From assembly GCF_000026365.1 (NCBI RefSeq), contig NC_012992.1, forward strand, positions 1,302,001-1,366,000: DNA of 64,000 nt, given 5' to 3'. The position numbers and the translations under genes are program-made. Below, one piece after another: positions 1-9,159 of the stretch. This DNA comes from Zygosaccharomyces rouxii. Its lineage: Eukaryota; Ascomycota; Saccharomycetes; Saccharomycetales; Saccharomycetaceae. Positions within the stretch are counted from its first letter, which is position 1, and the number at the start of each line of letters is the position of its first letter. The notes under the pieces were generated by a model. The model made no database searches. It worked only from the letters and a program-made list of their open reading frames with translations, and had not been told where the DNA came from.

Positions 1-149
1 CTTTCCTCGATATTATTAACTAATAGACCCATTTGAACACTCTCTTCATTAAGTCGTTGTAATTCTAAATCTAAACAGTGCGAAGTATTATCATGCTCAA
101 ACATGAAGTCATCGTCATCGTCTTCGCAAGTGCAAGCCAATTGATTCAT
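1..149 (-). CDS. 5' end of an unidentified gene (possible YPR078C orthologue), cut by the window edge
   Basis: An open frame runs from an ATG at 149 on the minus strand out of the window, giving about 49 codons with no stop. The visible protein starts MNQLACTCEDDDDFMFEHD, with a Cys-x-Cys pair followed by an acidic run. I do not recognise it from sequence. It is divergent from MRL1, and in S. cerevisiae the gene in that position is YPR078C, a protein of unknown function, so that is a synteny-based guess only. The acidic N-terminus and clean open frame make it likely to be a real gene. Confidence 0.5.
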   Translation of the reverse strand, partial: MNQLACTCEDDDDDFMFEHDNTSHCLDLELQRLNEESVQMGLLVNNIEE

Positions 150-821
150 AGCGAATATTATTTCTTCCTTCCTATATCTATTCTAAAGAATGCATATATA
201 ACTTAAAAATCTCGAAGGGAACTATAAATCATTCTCTTTTCCCTTCTTTCATTTATAATTACCGCCTAAATTTTGTGTTCCATTTTTTTTGCTGACGCTG
301 ACGCTGACGCTGTCGCTGACGCTGAAAGAGCAAACACATGACCGAAATCTGGAGAAACTGTGTAATACAAGATGTCAAACTAAAGGAATCTGCCAGATAC
401 GCTTGTACTTTTTCAAAAGAATTTTTCAATAGTAAGGAGTTCCTACTTTTAAAACTTTACATATCGTATTATTCTGCTATTTTATTAGTAAAATTAGATG
501 TTGTATGATGGTAATCAAATCAGACAACCACTTGCTCTTGTAGACAAACTGCTGATACTCTAAAATCTTCCAAATACTAGTAATTCATCCTCAGTTGCCT
601 TTAATTGAACAACTTGCATACACATCCATAATTCAAATTAGAATGCCAAGAACGTTCAGCCACATCATCACATGATAGTGAGTCCATTCTCGATTTTAGT
701 CCCTGTTTTCGTTTTCGCCTAGACATGTTAAATAACTTAGAAAGAAACGGATTGACGATCGTACAAACAAAAGGCATTCGGACCTTGTACCAGCGGTCGT
801 TATCAAGTATTATCAAGAGCA
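150..821. other. Divergent intergenic region before MRL1
   Basis: This 672-bp stretch separates two divergently transcribed genes and should hold both promoters. The one clear structure in it is a short tandem hexamer repeat at 291-325. I see no convincing coding frame; the minus-strand frame at 601-822 begins at a TTG inside the MRL1 start region and looks accidental. Confidence 0.6.
291..325. repeat. Tandem GCTGAC hexamer repeat
   Basis: Nearly six tandem copies of GCTGAC are present, with one copy changed to GCTGTC. It lies in noncoding DNA between the truncated gene and MRL1, directly after a T8 run. The period of six is plain by eye. Confidence 0.9.
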
Positions 822-1937
822 ATGGCTCTTAAAATTACCAGAAAGTTTGTAACAATTCTGTTAGCAGCTTTGGTCTTCCTTACCACTGTGAGATATTACG
901 CGACTTGGCCGCAGCATATTAAAGAATCCAATATTTCTAAGAAGCAAATACATAATAGAGAGAGGTCTCAGGATGGTAATCATGAAGGTAGAAATCAGGA
1001 ATTATTCTGTGCGGTAACGAATCCTACATCCGGTTCATACATTGACTTATCTCAATTATCATCAACACCTAATAGGTCGGGCGACAACGACAAGCAAAGT
1101 CCAGGGGATTCAAAGAAAACAAGATGGTCTGTAAGAGGTTGGGGATATGGTGTCAATTTTACACTAGGAATTTGTTCAAGCCCTGTTACTGAGAAAGAAC
1201 GACCCTCATTGGCTAACACAACTGGTGGATTTTATCAGAATTCTCAAAATGAAATAATTTCCATTGGTGATTTTAGCACTAGCCCCACGCTTTTGGGCAA
1301 TAAGAAATTAACAATGAAATACGAAAATGGATCAATGTGTGCCAACGGCAGAGATCGTAAGTCTACCCTACTAAATTTTGTTTGCGATAAAGAAATAGCA
1401 TCAGAGGCTCAAATCTCCTACATTGGATCCTTGCACGATTGTTCGTATTTTTTCGAAGTGAGAAGTGTGTATGCATGTCCAACTTCTAATACAACTAACG
1501 AAGTCAATGTCTTGGGAATTTTTATCGGTATATTTGCAGTTTTCTTCATTGTTGAATTTGCTGGTAGAAGATGGCTTTATGAAAAGGTCAAAAATCACTT
1601 TGAAGCGAAAAGTAATCAATTACCTACAAGTTTTAGTCCTGTACGACCTCGTTGGGATATAATAGAAAATGAATCGAATTGGAAGTACGGATTCAAAAAG
1701 ATCGGCCATCTAACCAGTGCTACAATAAGGAAAATTACCTCACTAATATTCAAACTAACAAACGGATCTGGAAGTACAACGAGAGGAGGACCAATAAGAC
1801 TAAACTCATCATCGATACCGTCTAACAGGAGTCAAGATTCCTTCATAAGAGATATGGAACAGCAAAATAATATTATTGACAGTTTAGAAGTTGTAAGCCG
1901 CCAAAGCAGTACGACCAGTCTTGACAGAAGAGAATAA
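822..1937 (+). CDS. MRL1: Mrl1-like membrane protein related to mannose-6-phosphate receptors
   Basis: 371 aa type I-like membrane protein. Residues about 8-27 form an N-terminal hydrophobic signal/anchor, followed by a luminal region with several cysteines (FCAV near residue 63, GICSS, MCANG, NFVCDKE, HDCSYFF, YACP) that fits an MRH (mannose-6-phosphate receptor homology) domain. A second hydrophobic segment, about residues 229-247 (VLGIFIGIFAVFFIVEF), is followed by a cytosolic tail of roughly 120 residues rich in Ser and basic residues. In S. cerevisiae Mrl1 helps deliver and mature vacuolar hydrolases between Golgi and endosomes. It lies immediately upstream of an eEF1A gene, as YPR079W does before TEF1. 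ATG at 822 gives the signal-like N-terminus. Confidence 0.9.
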   Translation: MALKITRKFVTILLAALVFLTTVRYYATWPQHIKESNISKKQIHNRERSQDGNHEGRNQELFCAVTNPTSGSYIDLSQLSSTPNRSGDNDKQSPGDSKKTRWSVRGWGYGVNFTLGICSSPVTEKERPSLANTTGGFYQNSQNEIISIGDFSTSPTLLGNKKLTMKYENGSMCANGRDRKSTLLNFVCDKEIASEAQISYIGSLHDCSYFFEVRSVYACPTSNTTNEVNVLGIFIGIFAVFFIVEFAGRRWLYEKVKNHFEAKSNQLPTSFSPVRPRWDIIENESNWKYGFKKIGHLTSATIRKITSLIFKLTNGSGSTTRGGPIRLNSSSIPSNRSQDSFIRDMEQQNNIIDSLEVVSRQSSTTSLDRRE

Positions 1938-2660
1938 GAGTGAAAGAGGAAAGAAAAAAAAAAACAAAACAAAAAGGAAAATACATTTATCATACCCTGC
2001 TTGCTCTACAGCATGAGTTGAAAAACAACCCTTTTTATTCTATTCTATTTTACTTTACTTTATATCATGGCCTATAACCGCGGCTGTTAAGTACGTATAC
2101 CAAGTAATTCAAAACGACGGGTGTTCATCATTTTTCATCGAAGGATCTTGTTGACAGTGAAGACGAAAGATCACTTCACACATCACGTGCTTATCACGCT
2201 ACCTTGCTTACCCTTCCTTCAAATATTCTGTGACTATTCTATCAACACCCGTTCACCCAACACCCATTTACCAGATACATACAGCTGTACACCATCGGAT
2301 CTTTGGTGCCGCGCTCGCTTGAAAAATTTTCTGATTCGAAAGAAAGAGAAACAACGCACGTAATGAGAGAAAAAGAAACGGTACCCACGCAATGCCGAGA
2401 TGCCATGCTAATTGCACTGACATCAGAACACCGCACTGTAAACACAGCCCTTTTCTTTTTTTCTCTTCTCGGTAGTTTGAAGAAAAATTTTTTATGCAGG
2501 AAGAAAAAAAAGGTACTGGGGCTTTATAAAAGAGAAGTTTCATCACTGAAACCATATAAGAGAGAAGGATCTTCGTCTATTTCACTTAAGTTCCTCTTAT
2601 TTCATTCTTTTTTATTTTCAAAAGAACCACAGCAACTACATCTTTACAGAGCAATTCAAA
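1938..2660 (+). promoter_or_regulatory. eEF1A promoter region with Rap1-like sites, TATA box and pyrimidine-rich leader
   Basis: The 723 bp before the eEF1A gene carry three ACACCC-type Rap1-like cores: 2118-2128 (on the minus strand), 2241-2258 and 2260-2272. A CACGTG motif lies near 2185. A TATAAA at 2525-2530 and a long T/C-rich stretch up to the start codon complete a typical strong translation-factor promoter. Rap1 control of TEF genes is established in S. cerevisiae; here it is inferred from the motifs. The small ORFs in this stretch are not believable genes. Confidence 0.75.
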
Positions 2661-4037
2661 ATGGGTAAGGAAAAGACTCACATTAACCTTGTTGTTATCG
2701 GTCACGTCGACTCTGGTAAGTCCACTACTACTGGTCACTTGATTTACAAGTGTGGTGGTATTGACAAGAGAACCATCGAAAAGTTTGAAAAGGAAGCCGC
2801 TGAATTGGGTAAGGGTTCTTTCAAATACGCTTGGGTTTTGGACAAGTTAAAGTCTGAAAGAGAAAGAGGTATCACCATTGATATCGCTTTGTGGAAATTC
2901 GAAACTCCAAAATACCACGTTACCGTTATCGATGCTCCAGGTCACAGAGATTTCATCAAGAACATGATCACTGGTACTTCTCAAGCTGACTGTGCTATCT
3001 TGATTATCGGTGGTGGTGTCGGTGAATTCGAAGCCGGTATCTCCAAGGACGGTCAAACCAGAGAACACGCTTTGTTGGCCTACACTTTGGGTGTTAAGCA
3101 ATTGATTGTTGCTGTCAACAAGATGGATTCCGTTAAATGGGATGAATCTCGTTTCCAAGAAATTATCAAGGAAACCGCTAACTTCGTTAAGAAGGTTGGT
3201 TTCAACCCAAAGACTGTTCCATTCGTTCCAGTCTCTGGTTGGAACGGTGACAACATGATTGAACCAACCACCAACGCTTCTTGGTACAAGGGCTGGGAAA
3301 AGGAAACCAAGGCTGGTGTCATCAAGGGTAAGACCTTGTTGGAAGCCATTGACGCTATTGACCCACCTTCCAGACCAACTGACAAGCCATTGAGATTGCC
3401 ATTGCAAGATGTTTACAAGATCGGTGGTATCGGAACTGTGCCAGTCGGTAGAGTTGAAACCGGTGTTATCAAGCCAGGTATGGTTGTTACCTTCGCCCCA
3501 GCTGGTGTCACCACTGAAGTCAAGTCCGTCGAAATGCACCACGAATCTTTGACTGAAGGTGTCCCAGGTGACAACGTTGGTTTCAACGTTAAGAACGTTT
3601 CCGTTAAGGAAATCAGAAGAGGTAACGTTTGCGGTGACTCCAAGAACGACCCACCAAAGGCTACCGAATCTTTCAACGCTACCGTTATCATCTTGAACCA
3701 CCCAGGTCAAATCTCTGCTGGTTACTCTCCAGTTTTGGACTGTCACACCGCTCACATTGCTTGTAGATTCGATGAAATCATTGAAAAGAACGACAGAAGA
3801 TCTGGTAAGAAGCTAGAAGACCACCCTAAGTTCATCAAGTCTGGTGACGCTGCTTTGGTCAAGTTCTTGCCATCCAAGCCAATGTGTGTCGAAGCTTTCA
3901 CTGACTACCCACCATTGGGTAGATTCGCCGTCAGAGATATGAGACAAACCGTCGCTGTCGGTGTTATCAAGTCCGTTGTTAAGAACGACAAGGCTGGTAA
4001 GGTTACCAAGGCTGCTCAAAAGGCTACCAAGAAATAA
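2661..4037 (+). CDS. TEF1: Translation elongation factor eEF1A
   Basis: 458 aa, exactly the yeast eEF1A length. It delivers aminoacyl-tRNA to the ribosomal A site as a GTPase. The G1 loop GHVDSGKST is at residues 14-22, DAPGH near 91-95 and NKMD near 153-156, followed by the two beta-barrel domains and a Lys-rich C-terminus. The gene uses a very narrow set of preferred codons, as expected for one of the most abundant proteins; this bias also creates long spurious antisense open frames. S. cerevisiae has two identical copies (TEF1 and TEF2). The flanks here, MRL1 upstream and MUD1 downstream, correspond to the unduplicated ancestor of both loci, so the symbol TEF1 is a convenience. Confidence 0.98.
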   Translation: MGKEKTHINLVVIGHVDSGKSTTTGHLIYKCGGIDKRTIEKFEKEAAELGKGSFKYAWVLDKLKSERERGITIDIALWKFETPKYHVTVIDAPGHRDFIKNMITGTSQADCAILIIGGGVGEFEAGISKDGQTREHALLAYTLGVKQLIVAVNKMDSVKWDESRFQEIIKETANFVKKVGFNPKTVPFVPVSGWNGDNMIEPTTNASWYKGWEKETKAGVIKGKTLLEAIDAIDPPSRPTDKPLRLPLQDVYKIGGIGTVPVGRVETGVIKPGMVVTFAPAGVTTEVKSVEMHHESLTEGVPGDNVGFNVKNVSVKEIRRGNVCGDSKNDPPKATESFNATVIILNHPGQISAGYSPVLDCHTAHIACRFDEIIEKNDRRSGKKLEDHPKFIKSGDAALVKFLPSKPMCVEAFTDYPPLGRFAVRDMRQTVAVGVIKSVVKNDKAGKVTKAAQKATKK

Positions 4038-4181
4038 GGGTGATAAAACATCTATATCATATATGTATTAGTTAATATTTAGTTTTTGTCCTTATCAAGC
4101 GGTTTCAATTTTTATTTTAAACTAACTTCATCATTTTTACAAGCTTTGTCTGTTTTACTCTTAACAAAGCAGGTACTTGTT

Positions 4182-5000
4182 ATGTGTAGTTGCCTGTACT
4201 TGAGGAATTTACCAAGAAGGCCACAGTCGAGGGATCATTACATTAGAAATCTGTTGAAATGTATTAACCATTCAAATCCATTCGCTTTAAATCATGAACT
4301 CCCATTGCCACAGCATGAAACCATCGGCAATGATGAGTTGAAGCTGTTGGATGAACCAAATGGTGTGGTGGACATCTCAATATCAAAAACGTTAACAAGC
4401 CAGTGTTTTATAACTTTTATCAATGAAAGTAGTGCTCAATCTTTCCAGGAAAAGGGTTTGACGGTTCATGGACGTAATATTGATATTCAAGTTGCCAAAA
4501 GAGATTCGTTACTAGGATTATCCATAAAGAATCCATCACTTCTACAAAGAGTTTTAAAATCAAGACGTCAAAGGTTAGATAAAGAGAAATGGGTGAATAA
4601 AAGGCGCTCAAGAAGACTGAGAAGTAAACTAAGAAGGAAAGGTTTAAGTGAGGATGAGATCTCTAAGCAGTTAGCGACTCAGCTATCGAAACCTAAGCGT
4701 GAAGTTAAAAGGCAAACCGATGACGATAACACATCACGCCCTACCAATGCAAAAGTTGTCACCACAGAGAACCCACCAAATAAGGTTCTGTTGGTGCAAG
4801 GCTTACCACAAGATTGTCAATTATCCGAACTTGAACCAATTTTCAAGAACGATGGATTCGTTGAAGTTAGATTAGTTGCCATTCGTAAAGTAGCATTTGT
4901 GGAATACGATTCTATTTCTCATGCGACGGCTCAATTAAATTCAATGGGGGAACTATACGAGTTTAAAGGTCATAGAATTTCAATTGGATTTGCCAAATAA
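4182..5000 (+). CDS. MUD1: U1 snRNP A protein homologue Mud1
   Basis: 272 aa from the first in-frame ATG at 4182; the frame is open further upstream but only with a TTG. An N-terminal RRM-like region (LYLRNLP, residues about 5-100) is followed by a strongly basic middle segment and a C-terminal RRM (about 195-272) with KVLLVQGLP as RNP2 and VAFVEYDS as RNP1, ending SIGFAK as in S. cerevisiae Mud1. Mud1 is the yeast U1A protein, which binds U1 snRNA in the spliceosome. It starts 144 bp after the eEF1A stop codon. S. cerevisiae MUD1 has an intron after a few coding bases; no credible first exon is seen here (see findings). Confidence 0.92.
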   Translation: MCSCLYLRNLPRRPQSRDHYIRNLLKCINHSNPFALNHELPLPQHETIGNDELKLLDEPNGVVDISISKTLTSQCFITFINESSAQSFQEKGLTVHGRNIDIQVAKRDSLLGLSIKNPSLLQRVLKSRRQRLDKEKWVNKRRSRRLRSKLRRKGLSEDEISKQLATQLSKPKREVKRQTDDDNTSRPTNAKVVTTENPPNKVLLVQGLPQDCQLSELEPIFKNDGFVEVRLVAIRKVAFVEYDSISHATAQLNSMGELYEFKGHRISIGFAK

Positions 5001-5056
5001 TAATATTATTTATATTATAGCGTATTTACAAGCTTCATCAAAATAAATAAATCAAT

Positions 5057-5530
5057 TCATTTCCCAAACACAACTGTTCTCAGAGCTGATAAGAACGTTT
5101 CCTTTTGTTTACCTTGAATTTCATCCATGATTCGCTGATAATAAATGGGATTTCCTGCTGGTTTATATAGCTTTTCACCAACATCATAATAATTTTTAAA
5201 TTTGTTATTGGAGATATTGGAAAGTGCTCTCATCTGTTCTTGAATACTTTGTTCAGTAAGTTCATCCTGTGGTAATGCCGATTGCACTTTTTTCAAAAGA
5301 TCTTTTTGAAGTCCTAATGGTCCTGAGGTTCTCGTAATTATATCTTTAATATCCTCCAATGATGCTTTTTTTTCATTCTTATCAGTTGATTGTAATCCTG
5401 CTACTCTCCTAAACCTTTCAGCTTGTGAATCCTTGAACGATACCAAATGTTTTATTCTCTCATCAGGCAATTTTTCTATGATTTTGAGTATTTGCTTTGC
5501 AGAATCTCTAACGGCTGCTGATGATGACAT
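5057..5530 (-). CDS. CBP6: Cbp6, translational activator and assembly factor for cytochrome b
   Basis: 157 aa, close to the S. cerevisiae length of about 162. The protein is small, basic and helical, beginning MSSSAAVRDSAKQILKIIEK, and has no long hydrophobic segment. With Cbp3, Cbp6 binds the mitochondrial ribosome and newly made cytochrome b for complex III assembly. It converges with MUD1 (56 bp between stop codons) and follows GRS1 on the same strand, exactly the MUD1-CBP6-GRS1 order of S. cerevisiae chromosome II. The ATG at 5530 is the only sensible start. Confidence 0.9.
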   Translation of the reverse strand: MSSSAAVRDSAKQILKIIEKLPDERIKHLVSFKDSQAERFRRVAGLQSTDKNEKKASLEDIKDIITRTSGPLGLQKDLLKKVQSALPQDELTEQSIQEQMRALSNISNNKFKNYYDVGEKLYKPAGNPIYYQRIMDEIQGKQKETFLSALRTVVFGK

Positions 5531-5709
5531 TGTTTATTTATCCTATCCTCCTTTTACCAGTTCTTTAGAGTTAGTTTTATTATTATTTCGTGAAATTTTT
5601 CAATTAACGTTCCTCTCTCTGTCGTATGAATCTTGAGCAAAGAAGACGAAAAATTATATTTTATATAAGATTAAAAACTGTACATTTCCTTGCTCAATTA
5701 TTCAGCGAT

Positions 5710-7770
5710 TTATGCACTTTCAGATTGAGAAGTAAATGGAGTCAAACTCTTAGTACCCTCTTCCCAAGTAACACCACCGTAAGTGATACTACGGATAGCC
5801 TCGATGACATCCTTGGTAGAACCTCTCACCTGCTTAGTAGAGTCTCTCTCTCTCAAAGTGACAGAACCATCTTTACAGGAATCGAAATCGATGGTAACAC
5901 CGAATGGAGTACCTAATTCATCGTTACGAGCATATCTTTTACCAATGGAAACACCGGAATCATCAACTCTGAATGGAATCTTTTCGGTTCTCAATTGCTT
6001 GGAGACTTGTGCTGTAACTGGTGCCAAATCCTTGTGGTTGGATAGTGGGACCAACAAAACCTTTGTAGGAGCCACCAATGGTGCGAAGGACAAGACGGAT
6101 CTAGCGGTATCCTCAGGTCTACTCCAGAAAGAGTGTTCGAAAACGGAATAAATGATACGACCAATACCGAAGGATGGTTCAATAACATTAGGAACGAATT
6201 CTCTAACGTGCTCTATTTTAGTTCTCTTCTCAATTTGAACAAACTTGTCGTCAAGGTCCAATTTACCATCAATACCTTCCACTTGGAAAACAATCTTACC
6301 AGTGTTCTTCAATTCTTCAGCCTTAGAAGCCAATTCTTCTTGAGACAAGTTCAACAAATAGGCTTCTACCAAAGGAGTATCCTTTCTGAATTTTGGTCCA
6401 AACAGTTTCTTTGTCAAATCAATTTCCCATCTAGTGACTTCCACTGGTTTTTCCAATTTTTGTCTAACGACTAGTTTTTGTTTGGTCTTTTCAGAATGCA
6501 CGGTTAAATCGTAAGCAGATCTATCAGCACAACCAACACATTCGATCCAACCAAATGAAGTCAATAATTCACCATCCCAACAGTCGGCAGCATAGTGTGC
6601 CATTTCATTAGCTAAATGTTGACGGAATCTCAACTTGGTTGCGTCAACACCAATGGCTAGCAAGAATTGGGAGATTCTAGCAATGAAATAACCCAAAGTT
6701 TCATTATCGACCATCTTACTCTCCACAGCTTCACCAATAGTCTTTACAATAGGCTCAGTAGAACCAGCTTCTTGCACTTCACGAGGCAAAAATGACAACT
6801 TCACGTCTTTAACTTCGTGGAATCTTGGATGGGATTTGTCAAGAGGATCCAAGAAATGTTCAATTTCGGCCATCAAGAATTCACGAACTCTCAGAAGACC
6901 GGATCTTGGGGAAATTTCATTTCTAAAAGATTTACCAATAGATGCAGAGGCAAATGGAGTCTTACCGTTGTTGAATTCTAATAATTTGTTGAAGTTCAAG
7001 AATTGACCCTGAGCGGTTTCAGGTCTTAGGTAACCTTTCAATTGCCCGGATGGACCGATAGCAGTTTCAAACATCAAGTTGAAGGCAACAGGTGGCTCTA
7101 GTGGATCACCAGTGACTGGGTTACCAATATTAAATCTTTGCATCAATTCACCCAATTCTTTACCGGAATAACCATCAATCTTAGCCAAGACTTCTTCATA
7201 TTCCTTGATCACTGCATCTTCCAATTTAACGGCTTGAATTTGCTTAACCTTCTTCTTTCTTTTCTTCTTATCGGCATCTTCTTTAGCAGAAGCATTAGCA
7301 TCTTTGACTAAACCTCTGGCCTCTTTGTCACCAACCAAACGTGCCTCTAGGACTTCTTCCACGATATGATCAGCTCTAAAGATTTCTCCGGTCTTTCTAT
7401 CTTTACACATCCAATCGGAGAACTTATCTACGTGACCAGATGTCTTCAACACATCGTGTGGGGTCAACATAGTACAGTCGACTTCTAACATGTCCTCTTC
7501 TAGAATGAAATGTTTCCTCCAGTAATCGACCACATTAGCTTGGAATGCACAACCTGGAGGACCATAGTCGTAAAGACCAGAAACACCACCATAAAGGTCG
7601 AATGCTGGTGCAAAGAAGAATCTTTGTCTTAAGACACTCTCCAAATGTTCCCTGTTAAATGGGATGGCAGATCTTGCCTTCTTTATATCTTCACTGCTCA
7701 TTGGCTTGATTTTAACCGATTTTTTGGCTATTTGAGAATAAAATCTTCTAGCAAAGTTTGAAAACCACAA
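5710..7770 (-). CDS. GRS1: Glycine-tRNA ligase with a predicted non-AUG mitochondrial form
   Basis: Class II glycyl-tRNA synthetase charging tRNA-Gly. From the ATG at 7701 the cytosolic form is 663 aa. The same frame extends upstream without any ATG to a TTG at 7770, adding 23 residues (WFSNFARRFYSQ and on) rich in Arg/Lys with no acidic residue, a typical mitochondrial presequence; an in-frame TAA lies eight codons before the TTG. Class II motif 2 (FRNEISPRSGLLRVREF) and motif 3 (SFGIGRIIYSVFEHSF) are visible, as is a Lys-rich insertion. S. cerevisiae GRS1 is known to make its mitochondrial form from a UUG codon, so I annotate the long form. A single copy here stands for GRS1 and GRS2. Confidence 0.95.
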   Translation of the reverse strand: MWFSNFARRFYSQIAKKSVKIKPMSSEDIKKARSAIPFNREHLESVLRQRFFFAPAFDLYGGVSGLYDYGPPGCAFQANVVDYWRKHFILEEDMLEVDCTMLTPHDVLKTSGHVDKFSDWMCKDRKTGEIFRADHIVEEVLEARLVGDKEARGLVKDANASAKEDADKKKRKKKVKQIQAVKLEDAVIKEYEEVLAKIDGYSGKELGELMQRFNIGNPVTGDPLEPPVAFNLMFETAIGPSGQLKGYLRPETAQGQFLNFNKLLEFNNGKTPFASASIGKSFRNEISPRSGLLRVREFLMAEIEHFLDPLDKSHPRFHEVKDVKLSFLPREVQEAGSTEPIVKTIGEAVESKMVDNETLGYFIARISQFLLAIGVDATKLRFRQHLANEMAHYAADCWDGELLTSFGWIECVGCADRSAYDLTVHSEKTKQKLVVRQKLEKPVEVTRWEIDLTKKLFGPKFRKDTPLVEAYLLNLSQEELASKAEELKNTGKIVFQVEGIDGKLDLDDKFVQIEKRTKIEHVREFVPNVIEPSFGIGRIIYSVFEHSFWSRPEDTARSVLSFAPLVAPTKVLLVPLSNHKDLAPVTAQVSKQLRTEKIPFRVDDSGVSIGKRYARNDELGTPFGVTIDFDSCKDGSVTLRERDSTKQVRGSTKDVIEAIRSITYGGVTWEEGTKSLTPFTSQSESA

Positions 7771-7905
7771 CTTGACTAAAGGAGAATAACTTTATAACGA
7801 GTATGATTTGTTCGTAAAGATATTTTTACGTTCGAGCTGGGTTAAAGTTTCACTAACATAACAAAATTTTTTTTCATCATGATGGATGATAAGTATAATC
7901 TTGAT

Positions 7906-7922
7906 CACGTGAAAAGCACGTG
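7906..7922. promoter_or_regulatory. Two tandem CACGTG E-boxes upstream of GRS1
   Basis: CACGTG occurs at 7906-7911 and 7917-7922 inside a direct repeat of CACGTGAAAAG, with a third degenerate unit (CACATG) following. The site is about 140 bp before the GRS1 TTG start and beyond the 3' end of DIB1. CACGTG is bound by Cbf1, Pho4 or related bHLH factors in yeasts; which one acts here is not known. Confidence 0.65.
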
Positions 7923-8047
7923 AAAAGCACATGCCATGATATACTATCAGTATCCCATAACAATCTCTCATTTTACCGCTTTATAACTGTTTATCTGGTC
8001 TCTCTATGTTATCATTTCCATGGCTTAGTTTCTTATTGCCAGAAATG

Positions 8048-8500
8048 CTAAACTGCGGCTCTACCGCCCTCAGAAACTCTTCTATGATTGTAGTCATAAG
8101 GAGAGGTGACAAGACCTTTGTTCTTTCTAGTACCTCTAAAGATACATTCAATAATATCAATAAGTTCTTGCTTATCATCCACTAAAAAATTCATCTTATT
8201 GTTATCACCAGTACCAAAATCACACATCATATGTTTATTTCGGTAGAAGAACATTACAGTCATTGGATCTTGTAATTCATACATGTCATTGAAATCTGGC
8301 ACTTCATCGATATCACACAGATAGATTACCGCGAAATTTTTAACCTTTTCAGCTATTGAGTATAACATTTCATCCATGATCATACATTGCTTATCCCAAT
8401 CGCGACCGAATCTAATAACAACTAATCTTTCTGTCTCTGTAACAATTGCCTGGTCAACATGCCAACCGGTACGCAAATGAGGAAGGAAAACGCTCCCCAT
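8048..8500 (-). CDS. DIB1: Dib1, U5/tri-snRNP thioredoxin-like splicing protein
   Basis: 150 aa, very close to the conserved length of about 143 for Dib1/Dim1/U5-15kD. It has the highly conserved start SVFLPHLRTGWHVDQAI, the segment FAVIYLCDIDEVPDFNDMYEL and the C-terminal SPYDYNHRRVS. The thioredoxin fold lacks a redox CxxC, as in the whole family. Dib1 sits in the U4/U6.U5 tri-snRNP and must leave before spliceosome activation. It has a short extra tail (EGGRAAV) after the usual end. It is YPR082C in S. cerevisiae, next to GRS2, matching its place behind GRS1 here. Confidence 0.96.
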   Translation of the reverse strand: MGSVFLPHLRTGWHVDQAIVTETERLVVIRFGRDWDKQCMIMDEMLYSIAEKVKNFAVIYLCDIDEVPDFNDMYELQDPMTVMFFYRNKHMMCDFGTGDNNKMNFLVDDKQELIDIIECIFRGTRKNKGLVTSPYDYNHRRVSEGGRAAV

Positions 8501-8640
8501 ATTTCAAATGTTTATTTCCCTTTCTCTCTTCCTAGCGATTGTTAGTACTGCTGTGCAAGCTCATCTGAAAATCGTTCGCTATGTCGTTCTTATATACAAG
8601 TATATTGTTAAAAATAGTAAAGTGAAAAAATAAAAATGCA

Positions 8641-9159
8641 TCATTTCTTATCCCTCTTCTTGGTAGCCAATTTACCGGTCTTGATCTGTTTAGAACTATC
8701 GTTCAACAGCGACAGGTAGTCATCCATACCAAATTCATCTTCGTCTTCAGCTGCAACTTCAGCTTCAGGTTCTGCCTTCTTTGTACTAGGCTGTTCTTCT
8801 TGCTGCACACCCTTAGATTTATCCTCGCTAGAAAATAGAGAGCCATATTTTTGCTTAAATCTATCCACTTTACCACTTGCATTAGCGTCTACTACCACCA
8901 GATCCGTTCTAGTTGGATTCCACAATGGATTATTTCTCTGGTCTTGAATCAATCTAATTTCATTCTTAGGAAACTGGGACCTCCTCCTCACTACACTACC
9001 ATCACTCAGTTCTACTAACACATCGAATTGGTGATAAATTGCAGGCCTGGCTTTACCAAGGCGGATCTTTCTAGCGGGTCTTCTAGGTATCGACAGTTGA
9101 CTGGATCCTTGAGGGGGACCAGAAGAGGCACACCTCTTTAATACCAATGATCTGAGCAT
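8641..9159 (-). CDS. MRPL36: Mitochondrial ribosomal protein bL31m (Mrpl36)
   Basis: 172 aa. A short Arg/Ser N-terminus ([14 protein letters not shown]) suits mitochondrial import. The bL31-like core includes [25 protein letters not shown] and NPLWNPTR, and is followed by a mixed-charge acidic then Lys-rich tail. It is a large-subunit mitoribosome protein; in S. cerevisiae it is YBR122C, next to GRS1. Here it sits between DIB1 and TFC1, all on the minus strand. Confidence 0.9.
   Translation of the reverse strand: MLRSLVLKRCASSGPPQGSSQLSIPRRPARKIRLGKARPAIYHQFDVLVELSDGSVVRRRSQFPKNEIRLIQDQRNNPLWNPTRTDLVVVDANASGKVDRFKQKYGSLFSSEDKSKGVQQEEQPSTKKAEPEAEVAAEDEDEFGMDDYLSLLNDSSKQIKTGKLATKKRDKK

Noticed and set aside
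601..822. 73-codon minus-strand frame sharing ACCAGCGGTCGTT with the ATG14 C-terminal codons
   Set aside because: It starts at a TTG on top of the MRL1 start, and the 13-base match with ATG14 (19511-19523) is short and out of context. Likely coincidence.
2121..2668. Plus-strand frames in the eEF1A promoter, one reaching the start codon region
   Set aside because: They overlap TATA, Rap1-like sites and the leader; composition is random.
2847..3755. 302-codon open frame on the minus strand across eEF1A
   Set aside because: It is fully inside a strongly codon-biased gene; preferred codons of eEF1A remove antisense stops. The product is low-complexity Trp/Ser/Asn-rich and has no support.
4066..4071. 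GTATTA as a 5' splice site for a MUD1 intron
   Set aside because: The upstream exon would have no ATG after the eEF1A stop codon, and the donor departs from GTATGT.
5783..6474. Plus-strand frames antisense to GRS1
   Set aside because: Shadows of a codon-biased synthetase gene.
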